Assembly (NCBI GenBank): GCA_002358855.1
Contig: DEPQ01000062.1
Coordinates: 1 to 18,399, forward strand
DNA: 18,399 nt
DNA from: Bacteroidales bacterium UBA3388
GTDB lineage: Bacteria > Bacteroidota > Bacteroidia > Bacteroidales > P3
Reading direction: 5' to 3'
In this document: positions 1 to 7,183 of the stretch, piece by piece
How positions within the stretch are numbered: the first letter of the stretch is position 1
Layout of the letters: each line of letters begins with the position of its first letter
Notes under the pieces: generated by a model
What the model was told of the DNA's origin: nothing
What the model saw: only the letters and a program-made list of their open reading frames with translations
Database searches by the model: none
Program-made: the position numbers and the translations under genes

Positions 1-639
1 ATTCTTAACGCAATCTATTCAGGCAGTTGGACAACTGATGCAAAACGTTATTTTTCTAAAAGCAATTGCCCCGCTTATGGCTTAGCCGAAAAATATATGA
101 GCGGCACTCCTATTCGTCAAGACTACTTAGAAACAACTATTTCTTGGATTAGCGAAGGCAACATCAAGATCTATATGGGCAATCATCAACACGATGCTAA
201 CGCAAACGAACTTTGGCTATATTTTCAAGCCGTAATAGCATGGGTAAAAGCAGTCTTCCCAACATATAGAAAAGAAATGAAAGGCTTAGATTGGGGACTT
301 TGGTACAATAAATTAAAAGATACCCCTCTTGATTCAAAGAAATTGGAAGAACAAGTCGCAAAATTGATGCAAGATGAAGACGTTACAAATCGCAAAGGCA
401 TATATCAATACGTCTTATTCGGCGATGAAAAACACTTAAACATACGTCAATTCAAAGAAAGCGACAAACGCTACGCCTACGAAAATCAATTTGGAGTTTG
501 CGTCAAATGCGGAGAACACTTTTCAATAGAAGAAATGGAAGCAGACCATATCTTACCGTGGTCAAAAGGCGGAAAAACCGACAAAGACAACTGTCAAATG
601 CTCTGCAAACAATGCAACCGCCGAAAAAGCGATAAGTAA
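1..639 (+). CDS. DUF262/HNH-family endonuclease, 3' part (5' end outside window)
   Basis: The reading frame is open from base 1, so the gene starts upstream of the window; the first in-frame ATG (97) is internal. About 212 codons are visible, ending in TAA at 637-639. The last 50 residues form a Cys4-type HNH nuclease module: a CVKC pair, then EADHILPWSKGGKT (the DH of the HNH core), then NCQMLCKQCNRRKS with the second Cys pair. The segment before it (MKGLDWG, DDVTNRKGIYQYVL-like stretch, LNIRQF) resembles the region that precedes the HNH module in single-chain DUF262/HNH proteins, relatives of the GmrSD type IV restriction enzymes. In that family the DUF262 part is a ParB/Srx-like nucleotide-dependent module and the HNH part cuts DNA; the DUF262 part would be off the window. 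Role in defence is inference. The HNH call is firm, the DUF262 assignment is from remembered family similarity. Confidence 0.85.
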   Translation: MLNAIYSGSWTTDAKRYFSKSNCPAYGLAEKYMSGTPIRQDYLETTISWISEGNIKIYMGNHQHDANANELWLYFQAVIAWVKAVFPTYRKEMKGLDWGLWYNKLKDTPLDSKKLEEQVAKLMQDEDVTNRKGIYQYVLFGDEKHLNIRQFKESDKRYAYENQFGVCVKCGEHFSIEEMEADHILPWSKGGKTDKDNCQMLCKQCNRRKSDK

Positions 640-663
640 GAAGAAAGAAATCTTATTGAATTA

Positions 664-696
664 TTAGAATAAATCAATAAATATTCTTTATTTTTG
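664..696 (+). promoter_or_regulatory. Bacteroidota-type promoter for the WD40 gene
   Basis: A perfect -7 element TATTTTTG (consensus TAnnTTTG) lies at 689-696, with a weak -33 element TTAG at 664-667, spacing 21. It sits in the 92-base gap after the HNH gene and would start a transcript near 701-705, about 30 nt before the first possible start codon of the WD40 gene. Confidence 0.55.
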
Positions 697-755
697 CGAC
701 AGAAAAATTAAAATTTGAATCATAATATTACTTGAATCAAAAAAACAAAAAGATT

Positions 756-1682
756 ATGTGCGATTCTATCGATTTCTCTCAATTTAAAATAACAAAAATA
801 ATAAGAGGATACTCCGAAGAACCTTTAGTATGGAATATTCGAGTATACAATAATAATAATATTGATGTCTTTGATAAGAACGGTGCAATACAAGATGTTG
901 ATGAATCAAAGTTTTTAGAATTTATTATAAAAGGGGAAAATATGAATACTTTTCATCAATTACTTAAAGAAGAGATAAATACTCGTGTAATGCCATACTG
1001 GAACTTCAAAAGAATTTATTACTTTTTCCCTGCCTTAAATGCTCATTTTTATATTTTAGATAAACAATATAATGTTATCGTTGCAGAAAATTTAAGAGAT
1101 ATAAAAATAACACCTATACATCATCCAGAAGAAACAATTAAAGTTTTGGAGGGGCATAAACGATTTATAGTTTCTATCAATAGGAATATAGAAGGAACTC
1201 TTATTGTTTCATCATCTTTAGATGGTACTATAAAGATATGGGATGTTGAAACTGGAAAATGTATTAAAACCTTAAATCAACATAACAAATGGAGCTATTC
1301 GGTAGCTTTTAGTCCAGATAACACAAAGGTTATTTCTGCATCAAGTGATAAAACAGTAAAAATTTGGGATTTGAATTCGGGAAAATGTATTAAAAGATTG
1401 AGAGGTCATAGAGGACAAATTTGGCAAGTAGAATATAGTCCAAATGGTAAATATATTGTTTCTGGAACAGAAAGAGGAATAGTGAAAGTTTGGAATGCAG
1501 AAACAGGAAAAGCAATAAGGACTTTAAGAAGACGTGATTGGGAAACTGATGATGATTTTTCAGGATACGATGATAGAGATATTCTTCAAGTATTCTTCAA
1601 TACAGAAGGAGATAGCGTTATTGCTGGTTTTATCGATGGTACCACAATAATTTGGGGCTTTGAGCAAGAAAATATGTATTGA
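756..1682 (+). CDS. WD40-repeat protein with an unrecognised N-terminal domain
   Basis: The C-terminal 175 residues contain four WD40 blades, recognisable by GH...D..(I/V)K(I/V)WD: SSLDGTIKIWDVETGKC, SASSDKTVKIWDLNSGKC, GTERGIVKVWNAETGKA and a divergent fourth, FIDGTTIIWG. A closed propeller normally needs six to eight blades, so either the N-terminal 130 residues (beta-rich, aromatic, no family recognised) add divergent blades or the protein oligomerises. No signal peptide or membrane segment is seen, so it is probably cytosolic. I chose ATG 756; an in-frame TTG at 732 would add eight residues and cannot be excluded. A promoter lies just upstream and the small membrane-protein gene follows after 44 nt, so the two are probably co-transcribed. 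WD40 domains are protein-interaction scaffolds; no catalytic motif is visible and the function is unknown. Confidence 0.85.
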   Translation: MCDSIDFSQFKITKIIRGYSEEPLVWNIRVYNNNNIDVFDKNGAIQDVDESKFLEFIIKGENMNTFHQLLKEEINTRVMPYWNFKRIYYFFPALNAHFYILDKQYNVIVAENLRDIKITPIHHPEETIKVLEGHKRFIVSINRNIEGTLIVSSSLDGTIKIWDVETGKCIKTLNQHNKWSYSVAFSPDNTKVISASSDKTVKIWDLNSGKCIKRLRGHRGQIWQVEYSPNGKYIVSGTERGIVKVWNAETGKAIRTLRRRDWETDDDFSGYDDRDILQVFFNTEGDSVIAGFIDGTTIIWGFEQENMY

Positions 1683-1726
1683 TTTTTCTAAAATAATCGT
1701 ATAAAAACAAAATAAAAATAGCATTT

Positions 1727-1969
1727 ATGGAATTATTATTCAAGATTATTGCAAATATTATCATGGGACTTTTAGGATTAGGAGTTATATGTCTTGGAAT
1801 TTTTATATTTACTTATCCAATTATAGTGATTATTGAAGCTATTAAATCAGGCATAAAAGAAAACAAAGCAAAAAGTTCAAAAGAAAAGAAATACACCTTT
1901 GATTCTAACAATATTGACAAAATAGAAATTAAAATAAATATAAAATACGAAGAAGAAGACAAAGATTAA
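1727..1969 (+). CDS. Small membrane protein, function unknown
   Basis: This 80-residue product has a continuous hydrophobic stretch from about residue 3 to 38, rich in Ile, Leu and Gly with a central TYP. That is long enough for one long helix or a tight two-helix hairpin. A charged tail follows, rich in Lys early and Glu/Asp at the end, and is probably cytoplasmic. No family is recognised. It starts 44 nt after the WD40 gene with no promoter or terminator between, and ends just before a strong terminator, so the WD40 and membrane genes probably form a two-gene unit. Partnership of the two products is inference from position only. Confidence 0.6.
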   Translation: MELLFKIIANIIMGLLGLGVICLGIFIFTYPIIVIIEAIKSGIKENKAKSSKEKKYTFDSNNIDKIEIKINIKYEEEDKD

Positions 1970-1990
1970 AAACTCTCGTTTACTTCATAT

Positions 1991-2060
1991 AAAGAAAAAA
2001 GAGTAAGAATTATCACAGGATCCTGGTCAACCTCACATAATTCTTACTCTTTCTTTTTTT
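1991..2060. terminator. Symmetric (bidirectional) intrinsic terminator with a palindromic loop
   Basis: A perfect 14-bp stem pairs AGAGTAAGAATTAT (2000-2013) with ATAATTCTTACTCT (2037-2050). An A-rich run (1991-1999) precedes it and a T-rich run TTCTTTTTTT (2051-2060) follows, so it can terminate in both directions. The 23-nt loop contains the perfect 10-bp palindrome CAGGATCCTG (2016-2025), which would form a second small hairpin. It closes the plus-strand WD40/membrane unit, and would also end minus-strand transcription from the promoter at 2184-2214. Confidence 0.85.
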
Positions 2061-2110
2061 GGCTACACGGGTAATTGTCTTAACCGTTTATACTTACCCT
2101 TGCAATTTGT

Positions 2111-2147
2111 AAAAATACAAACAGAAAGCCAAAATTACTTTCTGTTT
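2111..2147 (-). terminator. Hairpin with U-tract, early terminator of the candidate ncRNA
   Basis: On the minus strand AAACAGAAAG (from 2147) pairs perfectly with CTTTCTGTTT (to 2119): 10 bp with a 9-nt loop, followed by GTATTTTT. On the plus strand the hairpin is followed by AATGGGGG, so it can terminate only leftward transcription. It would end a transcript from the 2184-2214 promoter after about 75 nt. Confidence 0.5.
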
Positions 2148-2183
2148 AATGGGGGAACTCGAAATTTCTCCTCGCTCCGTTTG

Positions 2184-2214
2184 CAAAGATACAACAAATT
2201 TTACATTTATCAAG
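2184..2214 (-). promoter_or_regulatory. Consensus Bacteroidota promoter reading leftward into non-coding DNA
   Basis: On the minus strand the -33 element CTTG (2214-2211) is 19 bp from the -7 element TATCTTTG (2191-2184), followed by CAAACG. Spacing and -7 match the Bacteroidota sigma-70 consensus (TTTG-N19-21-TAnnTTTG). The stretch TATCTTTGCAAACG is identical to the rimP promoter at 7184-7214. Confidence 0.7.
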
Positions 2215-2310
2215 TCTTTTGCAAAAAATGTTTTGTAATAGTTGCATCAAAAACAAGAAACTTATTAAACAAAAAGTACGTATTATGGCGTTAGGACGTT
2301 AATTTCTTAA

Positions 2311-2346
2311 AACAAAAAAGAGTTGAATCTTAAAAATTCAACTCTT
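2311..2346 (-). terminator. Intrinsic terminator of the infB/tRNA-Arg transcript
   Basis: An 11-bp perfect stem, AAGAGTTGAAT (2318-2328) with ATTCAACTCTT (2336-2346), has a 7-nt loop. On the minus strand it is followed by TTTTTTGTT. It begins 5 nt after the tRNA 3' end. Confidence 0.88.
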
Positions 2347-2351
2347 CTTTG

Positions 2352-2423
2352 TACCTCCAGTAGGACTCGAACCTACATTTAAAGTTTAGGAAACTTTCGT
2401 TCTATCCCTTGAACTATGAAGGC
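2352..2423 (-). tRNA. tRNA-Arg (anticodon CCT)
   Basis: The 72-nt minus-strand sequence folds as a complete cloverleaf. The acceptor is GCCTTCA/TGGAGGT (with a G-U first pair), the D stem GTTC/GAAC, the anticodon stem AAAGT/ACTTT around loop TTCCTAA (anticodon CCT, reading AGG), and the T arm GTAGG-TTCGAGT-CCTAC, ending in discriminator A. CCA is not encoded. It lies 15 nt after the infB stop codon on the same strand and just before a terminator, so it is probably cut out of the rimP-nusA-infB mRNA; an internal promoter at the end of infB cannot be excluded. Confidence 0.96.
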
Positions 2424-2437
2424 AAGCTTTTCAGCTT
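2424..2437 (-). other. Small GAAA-loop hairpin between infB and the tRNA
   Basis: On the minus strand AAGCT-GAAA-AGCTT forms a 5-bp stem with a GNRA tetraloop. It fills the 15-nt gap between the infB stop codon and the first base of the tRNA and has no U-tract, so it is not a terminator. It could mark or block nuclease action at the tRNA 5' end; that is inference. Confidence 0.45.
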
Positions 2438-2438
2438 T

Positions 2439-5366
2439 TTATTTTAGTGTTCTCTTGATTTCTAATTCTTCGTAGCCTTCTATTATGTCGCCTACTTTTA
2501 TGTCGTTAAAGTTTTCTATGTTCAAACCGCAGTCTTGTCCCATAACGACTTCTTTTACATCGTCTTTGAATCGCTTCAATGATGCAAGTTTTCCTGTATA
2601 GACTACTATACCATCGCGGATTATTCTCACCTTTGTTGAACGTGCAATCTTTCCGTCTAAACACATACAGCCTGCAATTGTTCCAACTTTTGAGATTTTG
2701 AATGTTTCTCTTACTTCAAGGTTTGCTACTATCTTTTCTTGGATTTCAGGAGATAACATTCCTTCTATCGCATCTTTTAATTCGTTGATTGCGGTGTAGA
2801 TGATAGAGTAAAGTCTTATGTCGATTTGTTCTTGTTCTGCAAGTTTTCTCGCTCCAACTGATGGACGTACTTGGAATCCTATGATGATTGCATTACTTGC
2901 TGTTGCTAACAATACGTCTGATTCGGTGATTTGTCCTACTGATTTGTGGATTACATTTACTTGTACTTCTGGTGTTGATAGTTTCAACAATGAGTCTGAC
3001 AATGCTTCTACCGAACCGTCCACGTCTGCTTTTACAATTAGGTCTAATTGTTTGAAGTCTCCTATCGCAATTCTTCTGCCTATTTCGTCTAATGTGATAT
3101 GCTTTTGTGTTCTTAGACCTTGTTCTCTTTGAAGTTGTGTTCTCTTGTTTGAAAGGTCTTTTGCGTCTTTTTCACTTTGCATTACATTGAAAGTATCTCC
3201 TGCTTGTGGTGCTCCGTTTAAGCCTAATAACAACACTGGTGCTGAAGGTCCTGCTTCTTTTAAGAGTTTGTTTCTTTCATTGTACATTGCTTTTACTCTT
3301 CCGTAGGTTGCGCCTGCAAGAACTACGTCTCCTTGACGAATTGTTCCGTCTTGTACAAGTATTTTTGCTACATATCCTCTTCCTTTGTCAAGTGAGGATT
3401 CTATTACTGTTCCTTTCGCTCTCTTGTTTGGATTGCCTTTTAGTTCCAACATTTCTGCTTCCAAAAGTACTTTCTCTAATAGTAAATCTACGTTAGTTCC
3501 TTTTTTTGCTGAAATTTCTTGTGATTGAATTTTCCCTCCCCAATCTTCTACCAAAAGGTTCATATTTGCAAGTTCTGATTTGATTCTATCAGGGTCTGCC
3601 GCAGGACGGTCTATTTTATTCAATGCAAACACGATTGGAACGCCTGCTGCTTGTGCGTGATTGATTGCTTCTATTGTTTGAGGCATTATTTTGTCATCAC
3701 AAGCTATAACAATGATTGCTATATCTGTCATTTTGGCTCCACGAGCACGCATCGCTGTGAAGGCTTCGTGTCCTGGTGTATCCAAAAATGTGATTTTCTT
3801 TCCGCTTTCTGGTAATTGTACTTCGTATGCTCCAATGTGCTGAGTGATTCCTCCTGCTTCTCCTGCAATTACGTTTGCATTACGAATGTAGTCTAAGAGT
3901 GAAGTTTTTCCATGGTCAACGTGTCCCATTACTGTTACGATTGGAGAACGTGGTTGCATATTTTCTTCTGTATCAACTTCCTCTTCTTCGCTTAAAGCCT
4001 CAACAACATCTGCTGAAACAAACTTTATTGAGTATCCAAACTCGTCTGCAATAAGTTGAATTGCTTCTGCGTCTAATCTTTGGTTGATTGAAACGAACAT
4101 TCCCAAAGACATACAAGATGCAATAATCTTTGTAACAGGAACGTCCATCATATTAGCAAGTTCGTTTGCTGTAACGAACTCTGTTACTTTTAAGATTTTT
4201 TGTTCTTCCATTTCATGCAACATTTCTTCTTGCATGTGTTGCGAAATAGATTGACGTTTATCTCTACGGTGTTTTGAGGTCTTGCTCTTACCCATAGGAG
4301 AAAGTCTTGCTAATGTTTCTTTAATTTGTTTTTCTATTTCATTAGAGTCTAACTCTACTTTTTTAACCTCTTTTTTAGCAGGTTTATGTTTTTTGTTTTC
4401 TTTTTTAGGAGCAGGTTGTGCAGGGTTAGCACTTTGTTGTGCTTGAGCAGGAGCAGGTTTTATTCTTTTTCTTTTTTTCTTATCCTTTTCCTTGTCTTGT
4501 TTTTCTTTATTCTCAATCTTACCTTTGCTTGAAGATGCAACAGGTTGTTGTTTCTTTGGCTTTTGGAATTGAGATAAATCAACCTTTTCTCCTGTTAAAA
4601 CAGGACCTGAAAGTTTTACATAAGAAGTGGAAATAAATTCAGGTGCAGGTGCTACTTTTTCTTTCTTTTCAACCTTTACCTCAGTTTTTGGTTCTTGTTT
4701 TGCTTCCTGCTTTTTCTCCTCTTTCTTTTCTTGTTTTTTGTCTGTTGAAACAGGCTTTTGAGGCTTTTCTTCTTTCTTTTCTTTCTTTTTTTCTTTCTTT
4801 TTCTTTGTTGGTTTAGTCTTTTGGTTCAATGAACCTAAGTCAATTTTACCAAGAATATTCAATCCACCTACAGTTGTAGTTTCTTCTTCTTTTTGTTCTT
4901 GCTCTTGTTGAGTTTTTTCTTCTATTTTGATTTCTTGTTTTTTCTCCTCAACCTTCTCCTCAACTTTTTGTTCAACAATCTTTTCTACAACTTTTTCTTT
5001 TTTGTCAGCAACTTTTTCTTTTTTATTTTCTTTTCCTAACGTAACGTCTCTTATAACAATTTCATTAGTAGGAACTTCCTCTTCTTTTCTTTCTTCTTTT
5101 TCTTTTTTTACAACCTCTGTTGCATCGAGTACTATCTCAACAGGTTTAGTTGTTTTTTTAGTTATTTTGCTTGCTTCTTTTAGTTTTTTCTCTCCTTGAA
5201 ATACTTTTGACAGTAAATCATACATATCCGAATCTATTTTTGTATTCGGATTTTCATCTATTTTCTTTCCTTTTTTACCAAGGTATTCAACTATTGTATG
5301 TATCCCTACATTCAGTTCCTTTGCTACCTGTTTTAATCTTATTACCTTATTATTTTCTGCTGACAT
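2439..5366 (-). CDS. infB: Translation initiation factor IF-2
   Basis: This 975-residue GTPase brings initiator fMet-tRNA to the 30S subunit and promotes subunit joining. Residues 1 to about 60 form an IF2 N-terminal fold (VIRLKQVAKELNVG). Residues about 60-385 are a long Lys/Glu/Gln-rich low-complexity linker, probably disordered or helical. A second small IF2N module lies near 390-450. The GTPase follows: GHVDHGKT (G1, about 479), GGITQHIG (switch I), DTPGHEAF (G3, about 527), NKID (G4, about 581) and SAKKG (G5, about 617). Then come domain II and the C-terminal fMet-tRNA-binding part. The gene is 66 nt after nusA in the usual rimP-nusA-infB order. The linker makes the coding strand strongly purine-rich, which produces several open frames on the opposite strand; these are artefacts. 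Confidence 0.98.
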   Translation of the reverse strand: MSAENNKVIRLKQVAKELNVGIHTIVEYLGKKGKKIDENPNTKIDSDMYDLLSKVFQGEKKLKEASKITKKTTKPVEIVLDATEVVKKEKEERKEEEVPTNEIVIRDVTLGKENKKEKVADKKEKVVEKIVEQKVEEKVEEKKQEIKIEEKTQQEQEQKEEETTTVGGLNILGKIDLGSLNQKTKPTKKKKEKKKEKKEEKPQKPVSTDKKQEKKEEKKQEAKQEPKTEVKVEKKEKVAPAPEFISTSYVKLSGPVLTGEKVDLSQFQKPKKQQPVASSSKGKIENKEKQDKEKDKKKRKRIKPAPAQAQQSANPAQPAPKKENKKHKPAKKEVKKVELDSNEIEKQIKETLARLSPMGKSKTSKHRRDKRQSISQHMQEEMLHEMEEQKILKVTEFVTANELANMMDVPVTKIIASCMSLGMFVSINQRLDAEAIQLIADEFGYSIKFVSADVVEALSEEEEVDTEENMQPRSPIVTVMGHVDHGKTSLLDYIRNANVIAGEAGGITQHIGAYEVQLPESGKKITFLDTPGHEAFTAMRARGAKMTDIAIIVIACDDKIMPQTIEAINHAQAAGVPIVFALNKIDRPAADPDRIKSELANMNLLVEDWGGKIQSQEISAKKGTNVDLLLEKVLLEAEMLELKGNPNKRAKGTVIESSLDKGRGYVAKILVQDGTIRQGDVVLAGATYGRVKAMYNERNKLLKEAGPSAPVLLLGLNGAPQAGDTFNVMQSEKDAKDLSNKRTQLQREQGLRTQKHITLDEIGRRIAIGDFKQLDLIVKADVDGSVEALSDSLLKLSTPEVQVNVIHKSVGQITESDVLLATASNAIIIGFQVRPSVGARKLAEQEQIDIRLYSIIYTAINELKDAIEGMLSPEIQEKIVANLEVRETFKISKVGTIAGCMCLDGKIARSTKVRIIRDGIVVYTGKLASLKRFKDDVKEVVMGQDCGLNIENFNDIKVGDIIEGYEELEIKRTLK

Positions 5367-5432
5367 ATTTTATTATTTTACTTAACACTTTGCTATACAG
5401 TATCCTTAATTTTATTTTTTTTCAGGACTTGT

Positions 5433-6674
5433 TTAGTCTTCTTCAAATTCTGCTTTTAAAATTGCTATAACATTGTTGATAGTTTCTTCTTCTAAGTCGG
5501 TTCTATCAACCAATTCTTGTACTGAAAGTTCTAATACGCTTTTTGCAGTATCGCAACCTATTGCTTGAAGTTCTTGGATAATCCAATCTTCAATTTCATC
5601 GCTAAATTCTACCAAATCAACGTCTTCATAATCCATGTCAGTGTCACGATACACCTCTATTTCATATCCTGTTAATTTTCCTGCAAGTCTGATGTTGTAA
5701 CCGCCTTTACCTATTGCCAAAGACACTTGGTCAGGTTGCATATAAACATCTGCTTTTTTGTTTTCTTCGTCAATTGTAACTGAAATCACCTTAGCAGGTG
5801 CAAGAGCACGTGTAATATACAATTCTGCGTTGTTAGTATAATTGATTACGTCTATGTTTTCGTTTCTTAATTCTCTTATGATAGAATGGATTCTGCTTCC
5901 TTTCACACCTACGCAACTACCAACTGCATCAATTCTATCGTCATAACTTTCAACTGCTATTTTTGCTCTCTCTCCTGGTTGACGAACAGCGTCTTTTATG
6001 ATAATCAATCCATCGTATATTTCAGGAACTTCTTGTTCAAATAATCTCTCTAAGAAGATAGGAGATACTCTTGAAAGAATAATGCTTGGAATACCGTTTT
6101 TCATTTCAACCTTTAACACGATTGCTTTAACGGCATCACCTTTGCGAAAATAGTCTCCTGGGATTTGTTCGCTTTTTGGTAGTATTACCTCAACTCCTTC
6201 TTCGTCAAGAAGTAATACTTCTCTTTTCCATGCTTGATAAACCTCACAAATTACTATCTCTCCAACTTTTTCTTTATACTTTTGGAAAATGCTTGCTCTT
6301 TCATATTCTTGTACTTTTCCTACAAGATTTTGACGAATTGCAAGAATATCTCTACGACCAAAGTCTTTTAGTTTTATTTCTTCACTCAATTCCTCACCTA
6401 TTTCAAAGTCAGGTTCTATCTTAACTGCCTCTGAATATGCTACCTCTGTGGTTTCATCTTCTAATTCATCATCTGCTACAATTATTCTATTTCTCCAAAT
6501 TTCCAAGTCACCTTTTTCTACATTTACGATGATGTCAATATTTTGGTCAGAACCATATTTCTTTACTAAAACTCCGCGAAAGACCTCTTCCACAATTCTC
6601 ATCAAAGTTTCAGTTTCAATATTTTTGAACTCTTTAAACTCTGAAAATGTGTCTACTAAACTTAAATTTTCCAT
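5433..6674 (-). CDS. nusA: Transcription termination/antitermination protein NusA
   Basis: NusA binds RNA polymerase and nascent RNA, controlling pausing, termination and rrn antitermination. The 413 residues show the family order: RNA-polymerase-binding N-terminal domain (1 to about 125), S1 domain (about 136-202, GEIVICEVYQAWKREVLLL), KH1 (about 230-300, with DPVG-like DAVGSCVGVKGSRI) and KH2 (about 300-345, LAIGKGGYNIRLA). A single C-terminal helix-hairpin-helix module follows (about 360-410). The second acidic repeat of the 495-residue E. coli protein is absent, which is normal for shorter NusA proteins. Its ATG overlaps the rimP stop codon by one base (TAATG), indicating translational coupling. 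Confidence 0.98.
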   Translation of the reverse strand: MENLSLVDTFSEFKEFKNIETETLMRIVEEVFRGVLVKKYGSDQNIDIIVNVEKGDLEIWRNRIIVADDELEDETTEVAYSEAVKIEPDFEIGEELSEEIKLKDFGRRDILAIRQNLVGKVQEYERASIFQKYKEKVGEIVICEVYQAWKREVLLLDEEGVEVILPKSEQIPGDYFRKGDAVKAIVLKVEMKNGIPSIILSRVSPIFLERLFEQEVPEIYDGLIIIKDAVRQPGERAKIAVESYDDRIDAVGSCVGVKGSRIHSIIRELRNENIDVINYTNNAELYITRALAPAKVISVTIDEENKKADVYMQPDQVSLAIGKGGYNIRLAGKLTGYEIEVYRDTDMDYEDVDLVEFSDEIEDWIIQELQAIGCDTAKSVLELSVQELVDRTDLEEETINNVIAILKAEFEED

Positions 6675-7123
6675 TATTTGAATGATATTACTACTTTTGC
6701 TGATTTAATTTCTTTATAATTATATATCTTAATATTATCGTTTTCTTTGTCTTTTTTGTTTTTCTTCTTTAACTCAATAGAAAAACACTGCTCATCTGCA
6801 CTGACTAATACACCTGTAAACGACCCTTCTTCATTTTCTACCTGCAAACTTCTACCTATATTCTTAGTGTATTGTCTTTGCAATTTTAAGGGTTCTTCCA
6901 CACCAAAACTCAATACGCTTAATTCAAAATCTTCACTTTCTCTATCCAAGCATTCCTCTAATTTTCTACTTAAATCAATGCAATCTTGAATCTTAACCCC
7001 ATTATCGCCATCAATAAACACTTGAATAACATTGTTTTTTGATACCTTTACATCTACTAAAAACAATTCACCATCTCCAAGTATTTCTTTTGTTTTTTCT
7101 TCTATGAATAACTTATCTTTCAT
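6674..7123 (-). CDS. rimP: Ribosome maturation factor RimP
   Basis: RimP helps assemble the 30S subunit. The 149 residues match the family in size and layout: an N-terminal alpha/beta domain (about 1-80, with LFLVDVKVSKNNVIQVFIDGDNGV and DCIDLSRKLEECLD) and a C-terminal SH3-like domain (about 88-149, RSLQVENEEGSFTGVLVSAD) with a Lys-rich insert. It is the first gene of the rimP-nusA-infB operon, overlaps the nusA start by one base, and is preceded by a consensus promoter and a strong leader hairpin. Confidence 0.95.
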   Translation of the reverse strand: MKDKLFIEEKTKEILGDGELFLVDVKVSKNNVIQVFIDGDNGVKIQDCIDLSRKLEECLDRESEDFELSVLSFGVEEPLKLQRQYTKNIGRSLQVENEEGSFTGVLVSADEQCFSIELKKKNKKDKENDNIKIYNYKEIKSAKVVISFK

Positions 7124-7139
7124 TTCTTATATATAAAAG

Positions 7140-7166
7140 AAGAGGGAACTGCTAACGTCCCCTCTT
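7140..7166 (-). promoter_or_regulatory. Leader hairpin of rimP (possible attenuator/terminator)
   Basis: On the minus strand AAGAGGGGAC (7166-7157) pairs with GTTCCCTCTT (7149-7140): 10 bp with one G-U pair and a 7-nt loop GTTAGCA. It is followed by CTTTTATATA and then the rimP start codon 17 nt later. It lies inside the 5' leader of the transcript from the promoter at 7184-7214. It could be an attenuator of the operon, or the end-point for read-through from the ruvX-def-lipoprotein operon, which has no other terminator. Confidence 0.6.
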
Positions 7167-7183
7167 GCCCTAAAACTCGTTTG

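Larger units (their letters stand above)
1991..2180 (-). ncRNA. Candidate small non-coding RNA, family unknown
   Basis: A consensus minus-strand promoter (2184-2214) fires into a stretch with no credible minus-strand reading frame. Transcription would start near 2176-2180 and end at one of two hairpins: a 10-bp stem at 2119-2147 followed by GTATTTTT (RNA of about 75 nt), or the symmetric terminator at 1991-2050 (about 185 nt). Between them is another possible stem, GGGTAA/TTACCC (2070-2075 with 2094-2099 on the plus strand). The longer form is in the size range of 6S RNA, but I could not fold it into the 6S central-bubble layout and do not claim that family. Promoter plus terminator is direct sequence evidence; the existence of the RNA is inference. 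Confidence 0.4.

Noticed and set aside
1991..2180. Assigning the non-coding transcript to 6S RNA
   Set aside because: Size fits, but I could not draw the required long closing stem and central bubble. Left as family unknown.
2100..2294. 64-codon plus-strand open frame
   Set aside because: It overlaps the minus-strand promoter and hairpins, has no promoter of its own, and the product has no recognisable composition or motif. Judged chance.
2439..5366. Unusually long infB linker as a novelty
   Set aside because: Long charged linkers between the N-terminal and GTPase parts are common in Bacteroidota IF2; 975 residues is within the expected range.
4439..5470. Plus-strand open frames opposite infB (several of 65-99 codons)
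   Set aside because: Shadows of the purine-rich Lys/Glu linker of infB; products are Phe/Leu/Ser-rich low complexity.
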